Positions 24,314 to 33,348 of a stretch of DNA of 64,000 bases are shown one piece after another. Within the stretch, counting starts at the first letter, position 1, and the number at the start of each line of letters is the position of its first letter. A program made the translations under genes and the position numbers. The stretch comes from Faecalibacterium prausnitzii (GTDB taxonomy: Bacteria; Bacillota; Clostridia; Oscillospirales; Ruminococcaceae), in the NCBI GenBank assembly GCA_004558805.1, contig SFDE01000004.1, positions 62,001-126,000 on the forward strand. The letters are read 5' to 3'. Under the pieces are notes generated by a model. It was not told where the DNA came from. It saw only the letters and a list, made by a program, of their open reading frames with translations, and ran no database searches.

Positions 24314-25702
24314 ATGGAACGCACCGAGATCGTTTCCCTGTTCAAGTCCACTCCCGCCGACGGCACCGAGATCACCGTCTGCGGCTGGGCAAAAAACATC
24401 CGGGATTCCAAGAACATCGGCTTTATCGCCCTGTCGGACGGCGGCTGCTTCAAGACCCTGCAGGTGGTGCTGGAGGCAGGCAAGCTGGCAAACTACGACG
24501 AGGTCATCCACACCGGTTTGTACAGCAGCCTGCGCATCAAGGGCAAGCTGGTGCTGACCCCCAATGCCAAGCAGCCCTTTGAGCTGAACGCTGACAGCGT
24601 GGAGATCCTGGGCGACTGCCCCGCCGACGAGTATCCCCTGCAGAAAAAGAAGATGAGCATGGAGTATCTGCGCACCATGCCCACCCTGCGTCCCCGCACC
24701 AACACCTTCAACGCCGCATTCCGGGTCCGCAGCGTGGCAGCCTATGCCATCCACCGGTTCTTCCAGGAGAACGGCTTTGTGTACGCCCACTCTCCGCTGC
24801 TGACCGCCTCCGACTGCGAGGGCGCCGGCGAGATGTTCCGGGTCACCACTCTGGATCTGGAGAATGTGCCCAAGAACGAGGACGGCACCGTGGACTACAC
24901 CCAGGACTTCTTTGAGAAGCCGGTGAACCTGACGGTGTCCGGTCAGCTGGAAGCCGAGGCAATGGCAATGGCATTTGGCAAGGTGTACACCTTTGGACCC
25001 ACCTTCCGTGCCGAGAAGAGCTTTACCACCCGCCACGCTGCCGAGTTCTGGATGATCGAGCCGGAGATGGCATTCTGCGACCTGTGCGGCTACATGGACA
25101 ACGCCGAGGCAATGATCAAGTATGTCATCCGCTATGTGCTGGAGAACTGCCCCGATGAGATGGCGTTCTTCAACCAGTTCATCGACAAGGGACTCATCGA
25201 GCGGCTGGAGCTGGTGGCAAACAGCGAGTTTGGACGCATCAGCTACACCGACGCCATCGAGATCCTGAAGAAGAACAACAAGAAGTTCCAGTACCCGGTG
25301 GAGTGGGGCGTGGACATCCAGACCGAGCACGAGCGGTACCTCACCGAAGTGGTGTTCCAGAAGCCGGTGTTCGTCACCGACTACCCCAAGGAGATCAAGA
25401 GCTTCTACATGAAGCAGAACGCCGACGGCAAGACGGTGGCAGCAGCGGATATGCTGGTGCCCGGCATCGGCGAACTCATCGGCGGCAGCCAGCGTGAAGA
25501 AGACTACGACAAGCTGTCCACCCGCATGGACGAGATGGGTCTGGACAAGTCCGGCTACGACTGGTACCTGAACCTGCGTAAGTTTGGCGGCGTGGAGCAC
25601 GCAGGCTACGGTCTGGGCTTTGAGCGTCTCATTATGTACCTCACGGGCATCCAGAACATCCGTGACGTGCTGCCCTTCCCCCGCACCGCATACGGCTTCT
25701 GA
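24314..25702 (+). CDS. asnS: Asparagine--tRNA ligase
   Basis: 462 residues from ATG 24314 (AAAGGAG upstream). N-terminal OB-fold (about 1-110: TEIVSLFKSTPADGTEITVCGWAKNIRDS), then the class II core with motif 2 (FRAEKSFTTRHAAEFWMIEPE) and motif 3 (GLGFERLIMYLTGIQNIRDVLPFPR). The length and the TRHAAEFWMIEPEMAF block fit AsnRS rather than AspRS. The T-box leader agrees. Confidence 0.97.
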   Translation: MERTEIVSLFKSTPADGTEITVCGWAKNIRDSKNIGFIALSDGGCFKTLQVVLEAGKLANYDEVIHTGLYSSLRIKGKLVLTPNAKQPFELNADSVEILGDCPADEYPLQKKKMSMEYLRTMPTLRPRTNTFNAAFRVRSVAAYAIHRFFQENGFVYAHSPLLTASDCEGAGEMFRVTTLDLENVPKNEDGTVDYTQDFFEKPVNLTVSGQLEAEAMAMAFGKVYTFGPTFRAEKSFTTRHAAEFWMIEPEMAFCDLCGYMDNAEAMIKYVIRYVLENCPDEMAFFNQFIDKGLIERLELVANSEFGRISYTDAIEILKKNNKKFQYPVEWGVDIQTEHERYLTEVVFQKPVFVTDYPKEIKSFYMKQNADGKTVAAADMLVPGIGELIGGSQREEDYDKLSTRMDEMGLDKSGYDWYLNLRKFGGVEHAGYGLGFERLIMYLTGIQNIRDVLPFPRTAYGF

Positions 25703-25884
25703 GAAAAACGATTTGAATGCCCTCCGCTTAGGCTTTGGGCATATTCAGCGGAATGAATTTTTATATTCGTGTTTGTCGCGGCCTGCGGGCTGCTCCAAAC
25801 ACATTTTCACGCAAGGGGTCGTATCGGAAACGGCTGCTCTAAAACGACACAGATGCTGACCGCAGCGACCTTACCTGTGAAATT

Positions 25885-25970
25885 GCGATCCCGGAAAGTC
25901 CGCAGACTTTCCGGGATCGCTTTCTATAAAATTTTTTCATCTGTGATTGCCAGAGCAAAGCGGAGGCAAT
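25885..25970. repeat. Two-hairpin repeat, family 2 (copy R1)
   Basis: Hairpin 1: GCGATCCCGGAAAGTC, loop CGCA, GACTTTCCGGGATCGC (16-bp perfect stem), then TTTCTATAAAATTTTTTC. Hairpin 2: ATTGCC (25946-25951), loop AGAGCAAAGCGGA, GGCAAT. The loops and tail recur in R2 (30286) while the stems differ. Hairpin 1 probably also ends asnS transcription. The rest of the gap (25703-25884 and 25971-26013) shows no gene. Confidence 0.75.
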
Positions 25971-26013
25971 TCCAAATCAAGAAACCGACTTTTCAACAAG
26001 GAGCGTAAAACAA

Positions 26014-27075
<1,062 letters not shown>

Positions 27076-27158
27076 ACAAGCCGGAGGGACAATAATCGGC
27101 AACTTGCCGGAAGTGTCGCCCCACAGTGCCGCAAACTGAAAAACTTGCGGCGGGATGG

Positions 27159-27187
27159 TTGTAATTTTTGACAGGAACGGGTATAAT
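27159..27187 (+). promoter_or_regulatory. Promoter of the 68-residue membrane protein gene
   Basis: TTGTAA (27159-27164), 17-bp spacer, consensus TATAAT (27182-27187). A 160-base leader with several GC hairpins (GGTCGG..CCGACC just before the ribosome-binding site) lies between here and the start codon. Confidence 0.75.
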
Positions 27188-27359
27188 AACCACAAGAAAG
27201 CTGCGCAGCTTTGGCTGCGGCGGCTGCATTCGGGCGGGGGTATCGGGAGGCTCCGATACCCTGTAAACGGAGGATGCCGACGGCTGTTCTGCTGGGGGTC
27301 TCCCGCTGGAAAAACAGGTCGGAACACCGTCCCGACCGAAAAAGGAGTGTACAGAACCT

Positions 27360-27566
27360 ATGAAAAAATCTTGTCTGATCGCTGTTGTCACTGCTCTTGC
27401 CGCTGTGGCAGGTGCCCTTGCTGCTGTGGCAGTTTATCTGCGCCGCCGTGAGAAGGAGCTGGACGAGTACGAGCGTCTGCTGTTCGGCGACGACGATGCC
27501 GAGACCGTGGAGCCGGAGGCAGACCCTGCTGAGGAAGCCGCCCCTGCTGAGGACGCTGCAGAGTAA
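27360..27566 (+). CDS. Small single-span membrane protein
   Basis: 68 residues from ATG 27360; the nearest AAAGGAG is 13 bases away, longer than usual. One membrane segment (residues 4-26, LIAVVTALAAVAGALAAVAV), a basic stop-transfer (YLRRREKELDEYERLLFG) and a very acidic C-terminus (DDDAETVEPEADPAEE). No family recognised. It has a strong promoter and its own terminator. Confidence 0.65.
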   Translation: MKKSCLIAVVTALAAVAGALAAVAVYLRRREKELDEYERLLFGDDDAETVEPEADPAEEAAPAEDAAE

Positions 27567-27580
27567 AAACTGAACCATCA

Positions 27581-27629
27581 AGGGCGCACTGACAGGCTGT
27601 ATCATGCCGTTGTCGGTGCGCCCTTTTTG
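27581..27629 (+). terminator. Terminator of the small membrane protein gene
   Basis: AGGGCGCAC ... GTGCGCCCT (27581-27624) followed by TTTTTG. Confidence 0.85.
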
Positions 27630-27648
27630 TACAAAGAAGGAGGCTGTC

Positions 27649-28950
27649 ATGAAGCGTTTTTTGCTGTGGGTCCTGGGCGTCGCCGTAGGCGTTGCGTTGC
27701 TGCTGGCGGCGGTGATGGGGGTGAGCTACGCCTTTACCACCGAGGGCAGCAAGCCGGAGGCGGCGGTGCTGTTTGGGGATGCCCAGCTGCAGCCCAACGG
27801 GGACTGCTGGCAGCTGCCGCTGCTGGGCGGAAAGCTGGACAAGGTGTTTGCCTCCCCCACTACCCTGACGGTGCAGAAGCTGGGTACCCTGTACACGGCG
27901 CACCCGGCGGTGGTGCTGCCGGACTGGGCAAAGTACACCACCCTTACCATCCGGACCGGGGCGGGAGAGGTGGTATTTGCCGGTTCGGCGGGGGAATACG
28001 GAGACTTCCTTTTCCCGGCAAACGGAGAATACAAGGCGGAAATGACGGTCTGGCGGCTGCCGGAAGGCGGCACGGCGGCACAGTTTGAGGGGGGCAGCAC
28101 CGGGGCACTGCGGAAGAACTCCGGGCTGGAGCGCCCCGCAAAGCCCACGGGCTGGTATCACTACGCCTTCCGCTTTACCCTGCAGGCAAGCGCCGAAGTG
28201 GCGTTCTCCGCCGAGCGGGTGGAGCAGGGGGGCGTTGTGGGAGTGCGCATCTCCGGCATGACCGGGGACAGCGCCCCGGTCATTGAGACCGACCTTGGCA
28301 GCGTGCCCTGCGTCCGTGCTGCCGAAGGCTGGCGGGGGTACATCCCGGCGGCGTACAATGCCTATTCCGGGGGGCATGAGGTAAAGGTCACGGTAAACGG
28401 CGAGACCCTTACCCGCAGCCTCATCGTGCTGCCCAAGGACTTTGGTACGGTGGAGGTGGAGCCGGAACCCCCTGCAGAGGAGTCTGCCAATGCAGAATTC
28501 CGCAGCGCAGTGTGGTCGCTTTACGAGGCGGCACCCCGGGAAAAACTGTGGCAGGGCGGCTTTGTCTGCCCGGCGGAAGATTACATGACCCTTGTGGATT
28601 ACGGACAGGTCAGGGTGGAAAATGGCAGACAGGGCAGCCGCTCCAACTCGGTAAAGCTCTACACCATCCCCGGAGAGCCCTGCCGTGCCCCGGCAAAGGG
28701 TGTGGTGGTGCTGGCAAAGAAGCTTGCCCTTACCGGCAACACGGTGGTCATCGACCACGGCTGCGGGGTCCGCAGCTACCTGTACGGTTTGCAGTCCCTG
28801 GATGCGGCGGCAGGGCAGAAGGTGGAAAAGGCACAGTCCGTGGGCGTGCTGGGGGAAGATGTGACCATGGACGTTAAACTGGGCAGCAAGAGCGTGAATC
28901 CCTGGCTGCTGTTCCAGACCTCCGGAGGACTGTTCTGGAAAGAAAACTGA
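27649..28950 (+). CDS. Membrane-anchored protein with a degenerate M23/LytM domain
   Basis: 433 residues from ATG 27649 after AAGGAGG. An N-terminal membrane segment (about 4-28) is followed by a beta-rich extracytoplasmic region of about 260 residues, then a C-terminal LytM-like domain. There PGEPCRAPAKGVVVLAKK and GNTVVIDHGCGVRSYLYG line up with the conserved M23 core. The HxxxD zinc motif (here SNSVKLY) and the HxH histidine (here YLYGLQ) are missing, so it cannot be a zinc peptidase. It is more likely a binding or regulatory protein, as for EnvC, NlpD or SpoIIQ. Partner unknown. Confidence 0.75.
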   Translation: MKRFLLWVLGVAVGVALLLAAVMGVSYAFTTEGSKPEAAVLFGDAQLQPNGDCWQLPLLGGKLDKVFASPTTLTVQKLGTLYTAHPAVVLPDWAKYTTLTIRTGAGEVVFAGSAGEYGDFLFPANGEYKAEMTVWRLPEGGTAAQFEGGSTGALRKNSGLERPAKPTGWYHYAFRFTLQASAEVAFSAERVEQGGVVGVRISGMTGDSAPVIETDLGSVPCVRAAEGWRGYIPAAYNAYSGGHEVKVTVNGETLTRSLIVLPKDFGTVEVEPEPPAEESANAEFRSAVWSLYEAAPREKLWQGGFVCPAEDYMTLVDYGQVRVENGRQGSRSNSVKLYTIPGEPCRAPAKGVVVLAKKLALTGNTVVIDHGCGVRSYLYGLQSLDAAAGQKVEKAQSVGVLGEDVTMDVKLGSKSVNPWLLFQTSGGLFWKEN

Positions 28951-29019
28951 GTTTTTCTGTAACGTTTTCTCTCTTTCTGCGTTATTAGGGTGAAAGCACC
29001 CGAAAAGGAGGGAACGTTC

Positions 29020-29712
29020 ATGAAAATGGAATGTGACGTGATCCGGGACCTGCTGCCCCTGTATGCAGAAAAGATCGCCAGTCCCGCAACCAATGCGCTG
29101 GTGGAACAGCACCTTGCAGAGTGCCCCGACTGCCGTGCCCAGCTGGAACAGATGGAGCAGCCGCTGCCGGTGCAGCCGGAGCTGCAGCCGGAGGCACCGC
29201 TGGAAAATATCCGCAGGACCCTGCGCAAAAAAAGCATCCGCACGGCGGCGGCAGCGGTGCTGGCGGTGCTGTGCGCCGTGGGGCTGGTGTTCTGGATGGG
29301 CAGTGCCAAAGCCCCGGTGACGGTGGAGCAGGCAAAGATCTGGACCTACAACAAACGGGAAGAACAGGCAGACCTCTGTGTGCTGGAGGTGCAGGGAGAG
29401 AATGTCCGGCTGGAGCTGGAAGGCTCCTTTAACTGGGGCAAGCCCTCCATCACGGTCCGGGCGGTGCGCTACGCCTTCCCGGGCATCCACAAGGCACTGG
29501 AAGGGCTGCTGGGAGCGGGAGCTTCCGATACCAGCATCGCAGTTTCCGGTACTCAGCTGCTGACCGTGGAATGCGCCGACGAGACCCGCCACTACCGGGA
29601 TGGGCAGCAGGTGCAGCGGTATATCCTGAAAGAGGCAGACGGCACCCAGACCGAGGTCTACGCACCGGAGGGAGACTATACGCTGGAAAACGGCGTGGTG
29701 GAGAAGGGCTGA
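29020..29712 (+). CDS. Putative anti-sigma factor with zinc-finger (zf-HC2) domain
   Basis: 230 residues from ATG 29020 after AAAGGAGGG. The N-terminal cytoplasmic part has the anti-sigma motif H-x3-C-x2-C (His31, Cys35, Cys38 in EQHLAECPDC). A membrane segment lies at about 73-94, followed by an extracytoplasmic domain of 135 residues with no recognised family. It lies three bases upstream of a sigma-factor gene, so it presumably holds that factor at the membrane until a surface signal. The order anti-sigma then sigma is the reverse of the common one. Confidence 0.85.
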   Translation: MKMECDVIRDLLPLYAEKIASPATNALVEQHLAECPDCRAQLEQMEQPLPVQPELQPEAPLENIRRTLRKKSIRTAAAAVLAVLCAVGLVFWMGSAKAPVTVEQAKIWTYNKREEQADLCVLEVQGENVRLELEGSFNWGKPSITVRAVRYAFPGIHKALEGLLGAGASDTSIAVSGTQLLTVECADETRHYRDGQQVQRYILKEADGTQTEVYAPEGDYTLENGVVEKG

Positions 29713-29714
29713 CG

Positions 29715-30200
29715 ATGGACATGGACACCATTTACCGGCTCTACTTCCGGGATGTGTTTCTGTTTTTAAAGGGGCTTACCGCCAACGACGGGCTGGCGGA
29801 GGAGCTGACCCAGGAGACCTTTTTCCGGGCGCTGAAAGGGCTGGAACACTACGACGGCAAACAGGATGTGCGGGCGTGGCTGTTCACCGTGGCACGCAAC
29901 GCCTGCTACGACCACTGCCGCCGGGCAAAGCACGCCGCCCCTCTGGAGGATGCGGAAACAAAAGCCGCCGACAGCCCGGACATTGCCCAGCTGCTGGTGG
30001 ATGAGGACGCCGCCTTTACGGTGCACCAGTGCCTTCACACTCTGGAAGAGCCCTACAAGGAGGTGTTCAGCCTCCGGGTCTTTGGGGAGCTGCCTTTTGA
30101 AAAGATCGGAGCGATCTTTGGGCACAACGCCGCATGGGCGCGGGTGACCTATTACCGTGCCAAGACCCGCATCCAGACCATGCTGGAACAGCGAAAATGA
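29715..30200 (+). CDS. ECF-type RNA polymerase sigma factor
   Basis: 161 residues. ATG 29715 starts two bases after the upstream stop. Region 2 (about 5-72) includes FLFLKGLTANDGLAEELTQETFFRAL and VRAWLFTVARNACYDHCR; region 4 (about 105-155) includes LEEPYKEVFSLRVFGELPFEKIGAIFG and a helix ending in ARVTYYRAKTRI. Small ECF size with no region 1 or 3. It should serve genes controlled by the neighbouring anti-sigma factor; the target promoters are unknown. Confidence 0.9.
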   Translation: MDMDTIYRLYFRDVFLFLKGLTANDGLAEELTQETFFRALKGLEHYDGKQDVRAWLFTVARNACYDHCRRAKHAAPLEDAETKAADSPDIAQLLVDEDAAFTVHQCLHTLEEPYKEVFSLRVFGELPFEKIGAIFGHNAAWARVTYYRAKTRIQTMLEQRK

Positions 30201-30208
30201 TAAAAAAC

Positions 30209-30240
30209 AACACCGGAGCGTCCGAAGATGCTCCGGTGTT
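30209..30240 (+). terminator. Hairpin after the sigma-factor gene
   Basis: AACACCGGAGC (30209-30219) pairs with GCTCCGGTGTT (30230-30240). The tract after it is only weakly T-rich (CCATTTC). Confidence 0.55.
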
Positions 30241-30285
30241 CCATTTCGCAGGTGGGGTCGCAGTTACGACCCCTTCTGTGAAAAA

Positions 30286-30377
30286 GTGGCTCAGAAACGC
30301 CCGCAGGCGTTTCTGAGCCACAAATTATAAAATATTCTTTCCGCTGAAAATGGCTGGAGCACAAGCGGAAGCCATTT
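30286..30377. repeat. Two-hairpin repeat, family 2 (copy R2)
   Basis: Hairpin 1: GTGGCTCAGAAACGCC, loop CGCA, GGCGTTTCTGAGCCAC (16-bp stem), then AAATTATAAAATATTCTTT. Hairpin 2: AAATGGCT (30348-30355), loop GGAGCACAAGCGGA, AGCCATTT (8-bp perfect stem). It lies between the convergent sigma-factor and aldo/keto reductase genes. Confidence 0.75.
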
Positions 30378-30394
30378 CAATCGTTACACGCAGA

Positions 30395-31378
30395 TCAGGA
30401 AATGGAATCCACGTCCCACTTCATGCGGACGGCGTCGGCACCATCCAGCTTCAGGTGCAGGGCGGCGGCGTTGTCCCGTGCCTGCTCCGGGGTCCGTGCA
30501 CCGCACAGCACATGGAGCCCGGGGATCATCCGGGCGGTGAGGGCGATGACCAGCTGGGTCAGGGTGCAGTCGTACTTTTCGGTAAGATCCTTCCAGTTTG
30601 CCAGCATGGCAAGCGCCTGTGCCCGGCGTGCAGGCTGGAAGCTGGGGTTAGAGTTCCGGGTGCTGCCCTCCGGGTAGGTGGTGTCCATGGTCACCTTGCC
30701 GGTGAGCAGACCCTGTTCCAGGGGAGAGTATGCCTGCACCGACACCCCCAGCTCCTTGCAGGTGGGCAGCAGCTGCTTTTCGATGCGGCGGGTCAGCAGG
30801 CTGTATTTTTCCTGGATCACGTCCAGCTCGCCGTAACGGCAGTAGCCACGGATGATGTCAGCGGTGACGTTGGATGCGCCGATGGCACGGATCTTGCCCT
30901 GCTCCTTCAGCTTCATCATTGCCTCCACCGTTTCCTCCAGAGGGTAAAGCCCAAAATCCGGGGTCTGCCAGTGGGTGTACAGCACGTCCAGATGATCGGT
31001 GCCCAGACGGCGCAGGCTGTCCTCCACGTCCTCGATGATGCTCTGGGCGGACAGGTCCCGGTAGACGGTGACCCCGTCCACCACCTTGTGGAGCACCGGG
31101 GTCTCGTGGCGCCATTCCAGACCGCACTTGGTGGAAAGCACCACCTTATCCCGGTCCAGATGCTTCAGCGCTTCGCCCACCACAGTCTCGCTGTGGTACA
31201 GCCCGTAGATGGGGGCGGTGTCGATCCACTGGATGCCTGCCTCCACAGCGGCAAGGATCGCCTTGACCGACAGGGCGTCGTCGTTGTCGCCCCACCATGC
31301 ACCGCCGCCGATCGCCCAGGTGCCCATGCCAAGAAAGGGCACCTGGATGCCGCTCTTGCCAATGTTGATATTTTTCAT
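30395..31378 (-). CDS. Aldo/keto reductase
   Basis: 327 residues. TIM-barrel AKR with the catalytic set Asp (WIDTAPIYG), Tyr (APIYGLYHSE), Lys (LSTKCGLEW) and His (LYTHWQTPD), and NADPH-binding end block (LTQLVIALTAR, CGARTPEQARDN). It reduces aldehydes or ketones, possibly sugars, with NADPH; the substrate is not predictable. Monocistronic. Confidence 0.92.
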   Translation of the reverse strand: MKNINIGKSGIQVPFLGMGTWAIGGGAWWGDNDDALSVKAILAAVEAGIQWIDTAPIYGLYHSETVVGEALKHLDRDKVVLSTKCGLEWRHETPVLHKVVDGVTVYRDLSAQSIIEDVEDSLRRLGTDHLDVLYTHWQTPDFGLYPLEETVEAMMKLKEQGKIRAIGASNVTADIIRGYCRYGELDVIQEKYSLLTRRIEKQLLPTCKELGVSVQAYSPLEQGLLTGKVTMDTTYPEGSTRNSNPSFQPARRAQALAMLANWKDLTEKYDCTLTQLVIALTARMIPGLHVLCGARTPEQARDNAAALHLKLDGADAVRMKWDVDSIS

Positions 31379-31464
31379 ATACTTTCCCTCCTGCCAGCAG
31401 TGTTTCCCCCGGAGGGGACCCTTTATTCGATGGCTGACATACTACGTTGTATTTTTTGTTCTAT

Positions 31465-31510
31465 AAAAAGAGAGCTGCAGCCACGGGGCAGACCCCGCAC
31501 CGCAGCTCTC
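31465..31510 (-). terminator. Terminator of prfC
   Basis: On the minus strand GAGAGCTGCGGTGCGGGG...CCCCGTGGCTGCAGCTCTC, with outer arms AGAGCTGC/GCAGCTCT, followed by TTTTT. Confidence 0.85.
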
Positions 31511-31517
31511 CTTCAAC

Positions 31518-33122
31518 TTAGATATTGCCGAACTCGCTGAGTTCCAGCGTTTCGTTGTGGGTCTCTGCCCAGCGCACCGCCCAGTCGGAGGTGAACAGCA
31601 GCAGACGGTTGCCCTTCATATCCTCCACAGCCTTGGTGTCGCTGGTCAGGTCCAGATCCCGGAGGTTGTAGGTGTCGGGGTCGTTCTTCACCCAGCGCAG
31701 CTGTTCAAAGGGCAGCTGCTGCATCCGGATCTCCACGTTGTATTCGGTGTTCAGGCGGTACTCCAGCACTTCCAGCTGCAGCACGCCCACGACGCCGACC
31801 ACCACTTCTTCCATGCCGCCGCCCACTTCCCGGAAGATCTGGATGGCGCCCTCCTGGGCGATCTGCTCCATGCCCTTTACGAACTGCTTGCGCTTCATGG
31901 TGTCCTTCTGCTCGATGCGGGCAAAGTGCTCGGGAGAGAAGGTGGGGATGCCTGCAAACTGGACCTTCTTTTTGCCGGTGCACAGGGTGTCACCGATGGA
32001 GAAGATGCCCGGGTCAAACAGACCGATGATGTCGCCGGCGTATGCCTCGTCCACGATGGCACGGTCCTGTGCCATCAGCTGGGTGCCGGTGGCAAGCTTG
32101 ATGTTCTTGCCCTGCTGCACATGGTATGCTTCCATGCCCCGCTCAAACTTGCCGGAGCAGATCCGCATAAAGGCGATGCGGTCCCGGTGTGCCTTGTTCA
32201 TGTTCGCCTGGATCTTGAAGATGAAGGCAGAGAACTCGTCCCGGCAGGGATCCACCGCCTCGCCGGTGAGGCAGTCCACCCGCGCCAGAGGGGCGGGGGT
32301 GAGCCGCAGGAAGTTTTCCAGGAAAGGCTCCACGCCAAAGTTGGTCAGGGCAGAACCAAAGAACACAGGGCTCAGCTCGCCCCGCTGCACCTTGTCCAGA
32401 TCAAACTCCTCGGCAGCGCCGTCCAGCAGCTCGATCTCGTCCGACAGCTGCTGGTGCAGGTAGGGGGTCAGCAGATCGTCCAGAGAGGGATCGCCCAGCT
32501 CTGCCTCGATCTCGTCCACCTTTTTGACGCCGTTGGCACGTCCATCGCTGGAGAAGGCAAGGACCTTCCGGGTGCTGCGGTCGAACACGCCCTTGAACTC
32601 CTTGCCGCAGCCGATGGGCCAGTTCATGGGATAGGTCTTGATGCCCAGGATCTCCTCGATGTTTTCCATCAGCTCAAAGGGGTCCCGTGCCTCCCGGTCC
32701 ATCTTGTTGATAAAGGTAAAGATGGGGATGTGGCGCAGAGTGCACACCTTGAACAGCTTGATGGTCTGTGCCTCAACGCCCTTGGCGGCGTCGATGACCA
32801 TGACGGCAGAGTCGGCTGCCATCAGGGTGCGGTAGGTGTCCTCAGAGAAGTCCTGATGTCCCGGAGTGTCCAGAATGTTCACGCACTTGCCGGCGTAGTT
32901 GAACTGCAGCACCGAGGAAGTCACCGAGATGCCGCGCTGCTTCTCAATGTCCATCCAGTCGGACACAGCGTGTTTGGCGCTCTGCTTGCCCTTGACGGAA
33001 CCTGCCTGATTGATGGCTCCGCCGTACAGCAGCAGCTTTTCGGTGAGGGTGGTCTTACCGGCGTCGGGATGGCTGATGATAGCAAACGTCCGGCGGCGCT
33101 GGATCTCTTCACGATTTGTCAT
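31518..33122 (-). CDS. prfC: Peptide chain release factor 3
   Basis: 534 residues. GTPase domain with G1 ISHPDAGKTTLTEKLLLYGG, G3 DTPGHQDFSEDTYR and G4 NKMDREARDP; then the RF3-specific domains II and III (EYNVEIRMQQLPFEQLRW). RF3 recycles RF1/RF2 after termination. The spacing and KGKQSAKHAVSDWMDIEKQRGISV switch region identify RF3 rather than EF-G. A family 1 repeat separates it from the upstream mnmM-like gene. Confidence 0.97.
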   Translation of the reverse strand: MTNREEIQRRRTFAIISHPDAGKTTLTEKLLLYGGAINQAGSVKGKQSAKHAVSDWMDIEKQRGISVTSSVLQFNYAGKCVNILDTPGHQDFSEDTYRTLMAADSAVMVIDAAKGVEAQTIKLFKVCTLRHIPIFTFINKMDREARDPFELMENIEEILGIKTYPMNWPIGCGKEFKGVFDRSTRKVLAFSSDGRANGVKKVDEIEAELGDPSLDDLLTPYLHQQLSDEIELLDGAAEEFDLDKVQRGELSPVFFGSALTNFGVEPFLENFLRLTPAPLARVDCLTGEAVDPCRDEFSAFIFKIQANMNKAHRDRIAFMRICSGKFERGMEAYHVQQGKNIKLATGTQLMAQDRAIVDEAYAGDIIGLFDPGIFSIGDTLCTGKKKVQFAGIPTFSPEHFARIEQKDTMKRKQFVKGMEQIAQEGAIQIFREVGGGMEEVVVGVVGVLQLEVLEYRLNTEYNVEIRMQQLPFEQLRWVKNDPDTYNLRDLDLTSDTKAVEDMKGNRLLLFTSDWAVRWAETHNETLELSEFGNI

Positions 33123-33219
33123 AAGTTGTCGGTCTCCTATAAAAATTGCCCTGCAGGGCAGAGAATGAATGGCAGACAGGTGGTGTCTTACATGGGAGCC
33201 TCCATCCTGCTTTCTGAGA

Positions 33220-33297
33220 AGAACCTCTCCGTCATGCCGCCTCCCCCTGGGGAGCAGGCACGGCGTCAGCCGGGACGGAGAGAGTTCCTGTTTTTAC
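33220..33297. repeat. Palindromic repeat, family 1 (copy E)
   Basis: Ends AACCTCTCCGTC and GACGGAGAGAGTT as terminal inverted repeats, with an inner CTCCCCCTGGGGAG hairpin. The same CTCTCCGTC terminus is seen at 43970 and 45183. Confidence 0.7.
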
Positions 33298-33348
33298 ACA
33301 TACGCACCCTATTCTATACGAAAACGGGTGATAATGCAAGAGTTTTCG

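Noticed and set aside
27388..29592. 734-codon minus-strand frame across the LytM-like and anti-sigma genes
   Set aside because: Spans three plus-strand genes with good ribosome-binding sites and terminators; no domain is seen in it.
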